Shown: positions 48,455 to 59,293 of the stretch, one piece after another
How positions within the stretch are numbered: position 1 is the stretch's first letter
How the letters are laid out: every line of letters starts with the position of its first letter
Origin: Gnetum montanum
Taxonomy: Eukaryota; Streptophyta; Gnetopsida; Gnetales; Gnetaceae
NCBI GenBank assembly: GCA_015680685.1
Contig: MNCI01030702.1
Coordinates: forward strand, 164,180 to 223,885
DNA length: 59,706 nucleotides
Direction of reading: 5' to 3'
Made by a program: the position numbers and the translations under genes
Notes under the pieces: model-generated
The model's database searches: none
The model's input: only the letters and a program-made list of their open reading frames with translations
What the model was told of the DNA's origin: nothing

Positions 48455-50160
48455 CCCCATCTTGAATCAGGAACTAATAAGTATATTTTTACTTTTTGTT
48501 TTACAATTTTTTATCATTTAACCATTTCTTCAAAATTTTCCAATTCTTAATATGTTTTCCATTTGTTGTTATTTTTCTCTTCTCTTGAGTCATTTCCTTT
48601 ATGTTTTATGGATGTTTATTATGTTTTTGTTAATAATGATATTGTCAATCATGATGCAAAAGCCAATGCTATGTGTTGGGTCTTTATTCAATGTTATTAA
48701 GATTGGATAAATAATTGTGTAATGCAGTGAGACCACATCATACATCTCTCCAATCTCTCTAAATAAGGTGTCTTTATCATGAAAATGATATGGTTCTTCT
48801 CACACAAAACTAAAATTAACTACTAATCATTGTGCCTCGAAGAAAGAGGGAAAGACCAAGTGGAAATGACAAAGGATGTGACCTCAAGGAAATTTGTCGA
48901 TTCTTTTCTTAACTTTCTTCTTGTGGTTTATGACTCCTCCATGAATGCACCATCACTCATAATCATCAACCAATAAATAGAAAGCATGTTTTTGCATGGT
49001 GTGTTTCTGTGATTCAAAAAAAAAAACATGGTAATTCAAAGCACATCCCTTAGACACAATATCGGGCTACAAGCACTAGTTATGGAGCTCAAAATACATG
49101 TTACCCATGCTTGAAGGCATCCCTCTAACTAAGGTCCTTTCTTCATTATTCTCTTTTCTTCTCTTTTTAAAGTAATGCTTGTGCTTTATAGTTGTTGTGG
49201 ACTCATGATGGTAGGCAAGAAGGGACACATCAATACAAGGCTATTATTAATGGTATGGACTTAGTTTGAAACTTTGAAAGGCAGGTATGATGGTAATCTT
49301 AATCATAATTGACACAAGAACCTATTATAGACATGGTCAAGTACCTTATGTCCCAATCTCTACAATTGCTTCTAATTCCATTATTCACCTCATTGCTGCA
49401 TGTAATTATGAGATAGTGTAGAATCCTAACCAAGGCAATTGTGTGTTGTTTGGAAGAAAGGTAAGATCTACATTTAACTTCTAAGATGCCCACAGACATC
49501 TATAGATGTGGTTATGCAAGGAAATTATGGTAGGAGCCTGTTTTGGTGAGGATCCACATGCATGACCTTTTTTTATGATGGCTCTGAATCCAACCTCACA
49601 TCTTCAAGGATACCATGAATAGCTTCTCTGAATTTATGCATGATTGTGTGACTACTTCTCATCAATTTTGAATTATTTTTAATGCTTTTATATCAAAATT
49701 TCCTCTTGGCCCTCTTATGACCTGACCTTTGGATTTAATTGTTCAAAACTTATGAACTTCCAAAGTTAAGCTCATTTATCGTGGGGGGCCAAGGATTCAA
49801 CTTGATGATTTTAGTTACCTTAGAGTCTTGGGAAACATTATTATGAAATCACTTAGAGCCAAGAATGTTATGCATAAAAGAGAAGCATCAACATAATAAT
49901 CAAGGTTGGAAAATCTACCACCACTAGCGACAACAAGAAGATTCATCTTTGGTGGATTTTTTGAAGACCTCTACAATTTTGTAAACTTTAATATCTATCT
50001 AGTCTTTTTGTCATTTTGTAATACATCCACTCAAATGAAAGTTTGTAATGCGACACTCCAATTTTGTAATGGTACTCAATGTAGTCTTGATCATCCCACA
50101 ATTTTTGACATAGAACTTCATCCATATATATATAAATATAACTCGAATATAAGTTTTTAT
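48455..50160 (+). other. Non-coding 3' block of element E
   Basis: Homologous to the reverse complement of 36690-38810 (D) and to the blocks of B and C. It contains no supported ORF. No extra ORF like that of element C is present. Confidence 0.6.
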
Positions 50161-51217
50161 TTAGTCATGGGGGTATGATGAGACCTAATATGTCAAGTAG
50201 TTGATTCATAAGGACATGATGAAACGTCATTTTTGCCAAGTGTATCATTAGCTAAGATATCGCAAACACTATATCGTAGATGCTACATTGCATTTGTGTT
50301 GTAGCATACATGTCGATATGTCTCAATTGGCTCCTACATCCTAGATGTTATATCCCATCTGCTATAACTTAGCTATGTCTATGCATCCCTATTGGCACAT
50401 CCCTATTGACACAGCTAAATGCATTAACGCATCCCCATCGACGTAATGCCTATATTTGCTTATAAATATGTGAGCACCTACCGCGTATTTGACACCATTT
50501 GATCAATAATGTAGCTGAACTCTTGCAATTTGTTTTTGTAATCTTAGGAAACAATTATTGAGTGCCTGCAATGTGGATTTGAGTCAATTGTACAACATCT
50601 TTTTTGAGTGGTGTTGTACCTAGATACATTCCATGAATGACAATAAGATTGAGATTGATTCATATCCATTGTAGTACTTTGACTTAGAATAGATTTACTT
50701 TTAATGTAATTTACTTTTGATATACTTAGTTAATATTTACATTTTCATGCATATTAATTAATTGGTGAAATGAGCACAATTATTTTCAATTGTAAACATG
50801 TATTCTCTTGGTAATCCAAACAACATTATCACTTGATTTGCCTAGTAGCATAACACTTGGTAAGCCTAGCAATGGGTATGTGAGTTCAAGATGTGTCTGG
50901 CAAGTTGGGAATATACACTCATCACCCTTAGGATAGTTTAGGATTTATCTTCGTTGTTATTAATTAGATTAGATAATTAGTTTTCATACCTTTATATAAC
51001 TTAGCCTCAACCGTATAACATCAATAATCATATGTTTCACTTTGGACTAAACCATACGTGACAAAGCTACCACTAGACTAAGTGGGAAGACAATGACTTG
51101 CAATGTATGCTTAACGATCTAGATATCACATTAGTCCCATCCATGTAATTTGATCAGATTGCATGTAAACGCTTATGATTCATATGGTTGGACATAGGGA
51201 ATACCCATTGTTCATCA
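50161..51217 (+). mobile_element. Terminal PPT and 3' LTR of element E
   Basis: The purine tract ttagtcatgggggta (50161-50175) is followed by tgatgagacc at 50176. The LTR runs 1042 bp to gttcatca at 51217, followed by gtaac. It matches the 5' LTR along its length. Confidence 0.9.
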
Positions 51218-51222
51218 GTAAC

Positions 51223-52440
51223 TAATGAAACACTAGGGGTTAGTGATCTAAGATTAACTATTAGCATAGGCTAAGCATCTAATCTTAAGACCTAAGATGA
51301 CCCAAGAGGTTAAATTTGTTAGTCCCAACAATTAAATTGTTTGGCATGGTTAGTTGTTCTAAGTTATGGCCTCTTGAGACATGATATGAGGTTTCACCTA
51401 ATTATCAAGGTCCCCAGATGATAAATCTGACATCACCATTGAGATTAGAAGGCTAAAAACTATTAGAAATGACTATTCATATGTTAAAAATGGACATTGT
51501 ATGTCCAAGTATGGATTTGAATTAAGTTACCTTTTTAGAACCTTTCTTTTTTCATTTTTCCTAATTTCAACAAATTCACTTTACTTCTAGTATACAATAT
51601 TCAAATTCAAACCCCTCATGGTAAGGCCAAGTTTATCATAGTAGCATGCATGACATTCACTTTAGGTGACCTCAAAAAATTGTCATAATGGTTAGTTCTA
51701 TGTTTTTTTCCACCAACTCTGAACACGTAATTTTTATTGTATCTAAAATGTTTGAACATCATTCATGCTTCAAGAACCTAACAATGCATTTGCTTCTATC
51801 TTAATTTATTCTTATTAATGTTTTACCAAGGTTCCTTTGATGTTTGAAGATATATAAAAAGATTTCTAATTCCAAACATCTTCATAGTAGACTTCTAGAG
51901 GAAAACATTTTGCTGATTCAAAAGATTTGGTGTCTTGAGTTCATGCTTCTACCTCTACCCTTCCTAATCCTAATTCTTATTATACAACCCTACAAAGTTT
52001 GCTGCAATAATTATGTAACGTTTTTCTGCATTAGCATAATTAGAATATAAAATATTTTATTCTTTTGGAGGCCTTTTTTTGGAAAATTTAATGCATTTTT
52101 CATTAGTTGTAGCAATTTATATTAGTTTTTTTGGTAGTGTTTATAATATTGAATGATTTCACACAATATTTTAACAACTTAGGCTTTTATAAGATGTACT
52201 CAATGATACTGATGGACATCTTTAAAAATTAAATTAAATTTCTTTTCTTGTAGTGAAATGACTCTACTAGCTTAGACATGGTGCAAGAAAAATGGGAAAG
52301 GGGTAGAGGAAGATAGGATGCATGAGTAATTTAGCTTTCTTGAAAGTTGTTACCTTGTCCAACAGCAAAGCTTCAGAGAGGAATCAAAACTTAGAAGATC
52401 CTCTTAGCTAATTCATGTATATAAGTTAGTTAGATTAGTT
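51223..52440. other. Unassigned DNA right of element E
   Basis: AT-rich sequence with no coding or repeat signature that I can support. It continues the pre-insertion site of E (gtaac). Confidence 0.4.
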
Positions 52441-52700
52441 TTGGTTCCTCCATGTAAAAGGAGTAGACTTACACCTAGAAACTTATCTTAATGAAGCTTT
52501 CTTCATCAAATTTCTTAGTGCTAAAAAATCCAAACATTTGGATTTGCTAAAATATGTGGTTGTAAAATATGAATTGAACCCCAAAATAAATATGCTTTAA
52601 GTTTATGTATCATTCCCAAGAAAGAAGTATAAATTTACCATTAACAATATAAATTTACGATTAACAATTTCTTGTTCATCAAGATTAATATGTATAACCT
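52440..52700 (-). mobile_element. LINE fragment related to 31010-31800
   Basis: ccatgtaaaaggagtagac..., tagaaacttatctt, aaacattt.gatttgct(a/c)aaatat and atttaccattaaca match 31018-31135 and 31780-31800 in order. They are roughly 70% alike by eye. No coding frame survives. Orientation is taken from the better copy. Confidence 0.45.
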
Positions 52701-52959
52701 CTTCTTTTTATGTACAGTAGAATAAAACATAGCAAATATTCTATGAAAGTTTGTCTTTTTGTATTACATTAATGATAAAAGTTTCTTTAAAATTCTAAAA
52801 CAATTTACATTTCCTTCGACAATATAAAGAATGCATAGACAATAGATAATAGCCTTCTAGAATTACTTTTTAAGCGTTCTTTAATATTGACATGAAATCA
52901 GAATTATATATAGCCTAAAGCTACATAATATCATAACATCTACATGGTGGTAGAACTTA

Positions 52960-53690
52960 AAGCAAAACATAACATATCCAACATATATTAACACACCAAA
53001 TAAAATTGAAACTTATCCACCTAATGAACTCGAAACGGCTTTTAAGCGTACCCAAGCAAATCCATTGAAGATAACGTTGTTAATTGAAATTAAGTGGTAG
53101 GGCCCCCATTTCAACGTCAACAGCGTTGTCGCTGCCGTATATGTTGCAGCCTTAGGTGACCTGAGATTTGTTACGGAGGACACAGTTTAGATATATCCCA
53201 TCGTGCTTTTAGAATTGGATAACGTGCATCTCCACCGTACAATTTTAAATAGCAGCTGAAATTACGTGGGCTTGACAAGTCCCACTTTGTTGTTTTTTAA
53301 TTTTTATTGTTTAATGCCGTATTTTGATGGACATACACGAACAAGCCAGCCTCATTTTTGAATGAAAACATTTCACTTTTAACCTTCACTTGTATTGGCT
53401 AACCACAGCGAGAGCCATCAAAGGTAACAGGCGTGGACAACTAATAATTATTAACTAGTAGTCCACAGTAAACCATTTTCGGATTCGTGATTTAGTAATT
53501 CAACGGAGTATAATGTAAATCTCGGATCAAAGGTGAAAAACCGTTGTCCAAACTTGAAATGATTTTGGGGATGAAAATTTTCATTTGGTTGCCTATAAAT
53601 ATGACCTCTTTCATTCTTGCTTTAACCACTGATGCAGGAACTTCGAAATTTTAATTTGTTTGTTTGATGGCTGAATCAGTGGACTGGACA
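52960..53690. promoter_or_regulatory. Low-repeat spacer downstream of the SWEET gene, with a plus-strand TATA
   Basis: More GC-balanced than the surrounding repeats. A consensus plant TATA box cctataaatatg lies on the plus strand at 53590-53601, about 95 bp before the SWEET stop codon and pointing into the gene's 3' end. The plus-strand ATG at 53668 heads a frame of only 19 codons, so no gene is claimed. Confidence 0.3.
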
Positions 53691-53697
53691 GTGATGA

Positions 53698-56684
53698 TCA
53701 AGCAGTGTCACCATTATTTTCGAGATCTGCAGCAGCATTCTTGAATTCAACCATCATCTTGTTCTTTGATGATCTGTCGTCGTCGCCCCATACCGTGGTC
53801 TTGTAATAAGTCAGGTATAATATTATTTGAGATACCCCAAAAATCGCTCCCAATCCATTGGAAATCTATTTAATACATAGAAATTGAACATTCATGAACA
53901 CATAACTTATAGAAAAAGACACTAAAACACTGCAAAAACCAACTGAATTTTGGAAGTGAGTCATGGCTAGTCACCACAAGGTTCAAATCCAGGGGTAAAA
54001 ATCCGTATACGGCCCAAAAAATACCGTTCATCATCATTGATATGGAGATTTTTACCGGCATGTACTTGACACTCTTCTCTATTATCACTCTTCTCTGTTA
54101 CCACATGAGCAAGAGAAACATGTATCCATCATACAGTAAGGTTATTGAAAAAATGTTAGTGCTAAATTAAATTTTGGTTATGAAAAATATGACAAATAAC
54201 ACGATAATGTAGGGACAGGCTCAGTACCATAATAACCAAAGGAGACATATACATGCAAACGTTTAAGCTCAGAGCTACGATACCCACAACGCGGTTTCTC
54301 TTTGAAAGTGTGTGCAGCAGCAACAGCACGCAACACGCAATAGTCACGAAAATTGCCACACAAAGGGCCAGCAAAGCAAGGTACTTTCTCTGCAAATCTT
54401 TAACCATATATTGATTATTTGCTATGAGCGGGAATTTAGTTCTTTATTAATTAAAATAAGGCTAAATTTATTACTACTTTCAGAAAAATGATGTTCTAAT
54501 GCTGCAATCTCGTAGAACTGTCATATTCAATGAATCTTTGAATCTAGACTATGGCCCCTGCCAAAGAAGACAGTCAAGTTTTCGGCTAACGATCAAAATC
54601 AGAGGACTCCCTAAGCTGAGTAGAGATGACTGGAGTTGAATCTATGAAATTATTAGAAAAGTTATTATTCTGCAGTTAAATTGTTTTCCGTAGTAGTCAC
54701 TATAAAAAGGAGCAGTGATGCCTTTCTGATTCTTGAAGATTCATGTTCAAGAGCAATTAACAAGAGAGTTAAAGGCATGTTTGATTAGGAAAATCTTTAG
54801 TTGCTTGTATCTGTGTAGAAATTGAATGGAAGGATTCATGAATCTGGATAGACCTTAAGGTTAAATCCGGAAAAAATTAAAAAGGCAATAATCTTCGGGA
54901 AAATAAATTATCAGAAAGGCAAAAGAACCTTATGTACCTGGCTTTTTAAATCATAGATTTTATCAGAAAGGCAAAAAAACCTTATGTACCTGCCTTTTTA
55001 AATCATAGATTGAAAAATCGGAAAATAGGCAGTTGTTTTTATAAATTTGGATCACAAAAAATCTGAATAAATGGGTGTAAGAATCAGATTAAAATCGTCA
55101 ATATTGACAAAATAGAGCAGTTATATCCACTCATGTTGGTATCTGCATTTTTCAAATTTTTTTCATCTCAGAGCTCAGTTAGAGTGGAAACTCAAATATA
55201 GAAATTTTAGTTTTCTGTTGGCATCTGAATTAGTAATAAACAATATAGTAAATTTAAAAAATCAATAAAAATATTATACTATTTATTAAATTAAATGTGC
55301 CATTTTGATTCGCTTCAATGTTCCATTGCGATATATCGCAGATTTCTCAAACTATGTTTTAAATAAGAACCCGATAATTCTAGAATCTGACCATTCATCC
55401 GACTTAAACCATGCATAACCAAATAACTTTTTTTAGTACAAGTGGAATCTGTACGCTCAACATCTAATCATCCATGCTCCAGGAGTATTTTGTGTGAATC
55501 TATTAAGAAATTTGTTTGGTTCTGTGAAGGTAAATCTGTCCATTTACCGGCAATTCATTGAATATACTTTTTCCTTTTTGATTTTGGATCTCCAAATATT
55601 TTACTTTATAAAAGGTAATTGTAATTTGTGAAGATACAAAATACAAAACAGAGGTAATAAAGCATCAATTTGAATTGAGCTTCAGTTTCAAAAAAGTTGA
55701 GTGCTCCTTACTTCTATCAGTCTTTTGAACCCCAATGAATACTAGCGTGTCTTGAATTCCTCAGCAGTGATCCTCATCCCACGAAACTATGCTAATTTTT
55801 GAACATCAATGACCCCTCAAACGACATGATGAAACTATCCTAATTCTTGGATATAGAAACTATCCTAATTCTTGGATAAAGAAATGGATATTCGCTAGAA
55901 ACATGATGTTTTTGGCATGAAGGCATTGACGGGACATATTGAAGGCAAAACAAAAATAAAGACAAGAAAGACAAGAAACAAGTGGCATGAAACTGTACCT
56001 TCATGGATGGGCTCTTGAGGTAGCAGAGGAAAACAATTACGTAGATAATTTCGAGGCCAACGCCGAAGCCATTAGTGATGAGAACCAGAATAGAGCCAGG
56101 CGTTACAAACGGCATTCCGTACAAAACCCATAATGAACTGTTAAAAGCAGTAACGATGGGGACGTAGGCCGTGTATCCCCTGGTATCCTTCCATTTTACT
56201 ATATTCTTGTACACAGGCCTGCAGCAAATTAAAACCACCCAACTTTGAAAAAACCTTACAATCTCAATGGGTCTCCAGTTTTTGGGAACCATTCTATTTA
56301 TTGTTCCTCCAGCTTTAAATTAAAATAAACGCATGGTAATACTGATACATCAACGATTTTTGGTAAACATTCATCTGATTGCGATTTGATTCAGCATCGG
56401 TGTGCTACTTACAGGGGAGATAAGAAGATGCAGAAAGAGCTAATGGTTCCTGTAAACCCGCGACAAATAAAAAGCAAGAAGCACAAGCAAATATGTTTTG
56501 GTATCAGTATCAATTCGACTAGCAAATTGCAGTGTAAAAAGCTGAAAAAAAAATTAAGAGTATAACATAATAATGGTAGCTGCAACGTAATAAAACCAAA
56601 TAGATAGCTGAATTCGAAAGCACAGAGACTGCAGCAGAGACCTATGATTCCAAACACAGTGCGAACAGCTTGACTTACTGCCAT
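53698..56684 (-). CDS. SWEET-family sugar transporter (six coding exons)
   Basis: Exons: 56684-56642, 56449-56413, 56218-55999, 54389-54228, 54094-53975 and 53865-53698. All introns are GT-AG and phases are consistent, giving 249 residues and a TGA stop. It has two MtN3/saliva triple-helix repeats: TM1 about 6-26 (VFGIIGTISSFCIFLSPL), TM2-3 about 43-94, the linker helix 103-126, and TM5-7 about 133-215, then a charged cytosolic tail ending ENNGDTA. Family-critical residues visible: P26, Y60-G61, N76, P150, P167, W181 and N197 in SNGLGAIFG. SWEETs pass sugars down their gradient across plasma or vacuolar membranes. Substrate and clade cannot be read from this. Unusual: KWKDTRGYTAYVP replaces the common KST.xF...PY segment, YMPV replaces YMPF, and IEKSVK replaces xTKSVE. 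No stop or frameshift is seen, so it is probably functional. Confidence 0.93.
54909..55011. repeat. 52-bp tandem duplication in SWEET intron 3
   Basis: tatcagaaaggcaaaa.aac...catagatt occurs at 54909-54960 and again at 54961-55011 with a few changes. It is inside the 1.6-kb third intron and has no effect on coding sequence. Confidence 0.85.
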
Positions 56685-56727
56685 TTGAGCAGATGCGGTT
56701 GTTACATGCAGCGAAGTAGGTACCCAA

Positions 56728-56742
56728 GCACTTTAAATACAG
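56728..56742 (-). promoter_or_regulatory. Possible TATA-like element of the SWEET gene
   Basis: The minus strand reads GTATTTAAAG about 50 bp before the ATG at 56684. This is the only TATA-like string close to the start codon. It would leave a very short 5' leader, and a start site further upstream is equally possible. Confidence 0.25.
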
Positions 56743-56846
56743 TTTCAGTGAAAGCAATGTTTGTGTTTGTCTTACAGATGCCAACTGCGGAGCGATAATT
56801 TAGACCAAGAAAATTGAACGATGTGGCAGACTGGTCGGTAAAAGCG

Positions 56847-57507
56847 TTAAACTAATCCTGACAATTTGTCAACCAGAGTCACTGTACATCGCATATTCAG
56901 CAGAATCAATAGACTGTTTGCGGGCAATGGCAATTCCAAATTTATGCCATCGCTGGCCAGCAATACCAGACGTGGAGGATCTTCTGTTTTTACCCTCACC
57001 TGTACGTCCGCTCCTGCAGATTCAGTTGATGGCCTGGCAGATATTTTGCTGCAAACATGAAACTCCAGATTTGATCCTTTTGTCTGATATGCTGTCGGTA
57101 CATTGTATTGCCCAAGCATCTGTCTTTTGTTTCAAATTGTTTTGGTGTAGCTTCAGTAGTAGTTTCTGATGCAACCTTATAATTAGTTTCTGATACATTA
57201 TTATGTGCATGTGAGGTATAATTAGTTCGCAATGGAACGTCGGTGGAATTGTATTCTTCCTCCTGAGCGAAGCAGGGAGAAGATCCTGGAGATTGCTTGA
57301 TAGGTGGAATTGTATTTTTCCCTGGGGAAGCAGTGACAACATTGATGAGTTCTTGGAGATTGATTTGAAACTGTTTTGGATGATGGGCACGTTTTGAGAT
57401 GGAGGTGTTAAAAAACGGACAGGTAGAGAATTCAAACTTTTTGGACAAAGGTTAAGCATTATTTCTTGTTTACCGAATTTAGTGAGGTTTATTAGAGGTG
57501 AAAGCAT
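56847..57507 (-). other. Unrecognised overlapping ORFs upstream of the SWEET gene
   Basis: Three overlapping minus-strand frames are open: 57507-57022 (161 codons), 57448-56996 (150 codons, MSKKFEFSTCPFF...) and 57119-56847 (90 codons, ..PPRLVLLASDGINLELPLPA). Base composition is more balanced than in the repeats, which by itself lengthens chance ORFs. I recognise no domain. The sequence may be a small gene, a decayed gene fragment, or the SWEET upstream region. The fact that all three frames are open at once argues against strong coding constraint. Confidence 0.25.
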
Positions 57508-57578
57508 TTCGGCGTTAGTGACACAATATGTTCAATGAGTGACACAGGGCTTTCTTATTCATTGATTCTAATAGTGTC

Positions 57579-57632
57579 CACGTGTGAGACACTTGAATTT
57601 GAAATCGCCAGCTGTTACAAGGCTTTCACGTG
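57579..57632. promoter_or_regulatory. Pair of G-box (CACGTG) elements
   Basis: CACGTG occurs at 57579-57584 (in gtgtccacgtgtgagacac) and 57627-57632 (ggctttcacgtgcc), 48 bp apart and about 0.9 kb upstream of the SWEET start codon. G-boxes bind bZIP and bHLH factors in plants. Whether they act on this gene is inferred only from position. Confidence 0.4.
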
Positions 57633-57649
57633 CCTTTGAAAAAGTTTTG

Positions 57650-58470
57650 CTTAATGTCGGTACTTTGCAAGTTGAACAATTTTCACAATTTACATCGAGT
57701 TGTCTCCATTCTCTTATTCTTTATAGAAATTTCTTCTTATTTTTCATCCATGAAATTTCACTGTAATTTGATTTTTCATCAAGATACTATTATTGTTTTT
57801 CTTTATTTATGTTTTCAAAGCACAATCCTCCCACAACTCTTATTTCATTTGAAATTATAGTAGTTGTGCAGTCTCTCATGTTGTGTTGTTTTGTAGTTTT
57901 CTTTTTAATAAAGTTTTGGTTATGTACAAAGGTCTAACACCATCTATTACTTTATCTTAGAGTAGATGAGGAGATTTTGGATACAAAGCAAAATATTTAA
58001 AACCCATAGTTCAATGAGGTATTACTTAAGGTACTTTGTTTATGGGCACAACTACCTTGGGAATAAGCCTTAGTGAAAAAGGTGAGTGATTGATGAGAAT
58101 ATTAAATTGAAAGTATTAATAACTTGTATTTGTTAGAAACATTTAAAAGAGAGAAAATAACTTTAATAAATGATAACATTAAGAAAATAGCAAAAAGAGA
58201 ACCAAAGTTTAAAGATAGTAGACTTAGCTATCATAGTCACAAGTCACAAGCAATTAGCAATATGCAATAGCAACAAGCAACTAGTAATAGGCAATAACAA
58301 AATATGATAAGAATGGAGAGAAAGGAAAATTATAGTACAAGGAAAAATGAGATGGAATGAGAGAATGAAGAGAAAGAAAAGGAATCTGATGCTAGATTGT
58401 CCTTTGATTTTTAAAATCTTTTTTAAAACTATATTTATCTTCTCATTTCTTTCCATTGAAGCTACCTATC
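57650..58470. other. Unassigned spacer left of element F
   Basis: AT-rich DNA with no supported gene. 58230-58300 has short imperfect repeats of agcaa/caagt(c)aca type. The last bases ctatc (58466-58470) would be the target duplication of element F. Confidence 0.4.
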
Positions 58471-59279
58471 TTATGACTAGCGAGATACCCCTACACTCAA
58501 CCATATGAATACGAGCGTAGCATGCGCGATCCGGTCGAACTCCGCAAACTAAGTGCCTACATGCCCATGGAACACTTAGGGTTAATCATTCGTTGTCTTC
58601 CCAAACTTACTTATAGTTGTCACGGTGTATGGTTAAGTAAGTCTGAGGTATATGATTTTTATAGCTTTTTGTGTTTTATCTCCTATGCTAATGAGTTGAA
58701 AGGTAGAAAGACTAATTCCTAACTCTAACTAATGAACTAAGTCTAAATTACCTAGCGTCAGCATCCATTCCCACTTATGGTACACACCCTGAACTGATGC
58801 AACCGTGGCTACCAAGCGCTAGTCGTTGCTGGGATCACCACGCGTAACGCACGTGCTTGAAGTGATCGTACTGAGGCACTTAACTAGGAGAGAAGGGTTG
58901 AGAGAGAAAGCAGTAAATAACAGATAATAAATAACAAGTAATAAATAATAGTAAATAAAATCCTAATTAACCTATTTCATGCACTGCAAGGTTTATCCAA
59001 AAAGCTCGTCTTTATTGCCGTACACAAACTTGTGTTCAGGTACAATGTTTGCTCGAATAAAGATCCGTTTACTTTAGGACTCCTACTACAAGCACATGGA
59101 AAATATTCTATCTCTGGAGTGATCAATCTGCCAGAGTTTCCCTATTGTCTAGCCTAGGATGAGGGAACAAGGGAGAGCCGCCTCTTATTTATAGATATGA
59201 CGGTGCACCGCGATATCGGGTACGCGATATTACGGGGGAGGATGCAATATCGCAGCCCATGCGATATCGCGTCCCATCA
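58471..59279 (-). mobile_element. 3' LTR of element F (family 1)
   Basis: 809 bp. The left edge ttatgactag corresponds to tgatgagtgg of element A, and the right edge gcgtcccatca corresponds to the start TGATGGGACACG of the solo LTR at 14851. The minus-strand TATA CTATAAATAA (59185-59194) is 85 bp from the LTR start. Four GATATC or near-GATATC sites fill the U3 (59212, 59226, 59246, 59263). CpG is well retained. Confidence 0.9.
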
Positions 59280-59293
59280 TACCCCCATGACTA
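59280..59293 (-). other. Terminal polypurine tract of element F
   Basis: The minus strand reads TAGTCATGGGGGTA immediately before the LTR. This fixes element F as a minus-strand element whose interior runs off the right edge. Confidence 0.8.

Larger units (their letters stand above)
42340..51217 (+). mobile_element. Element E: pol-less non-autonomous LTR retrotransposon
   Basis: Complete 8.9-kb insertion with target duplication gtaac (42335-42339 and 51218-51222). 5' LTR 42340-43397, PBS ttggcatagttttcgggga at 43398, gag from 43532 (interrupted by a 1.9-kb element at 44194-46077), protease linker, internal purine tract 48436-48454, non-coding block, terminal purine tract 50161-50175, and 3' LTR 50176-51217. 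RT, RNase H and integrase are missing: the linker phrase NLIIINVKYAN (48320-48340) is followed within 100 bp by the internal purine tract. Without the guest element the length is about 7.0 kb. Same family as D, opposite strand. Confidence 0.9.

Noticed and set aside
53668-53730. 19-codon plus-strand frame (MAESVDW...) after the plus-strand TATA
   Set aside because: Too short, and antisense to SWEET exon 6, which explains its composition.
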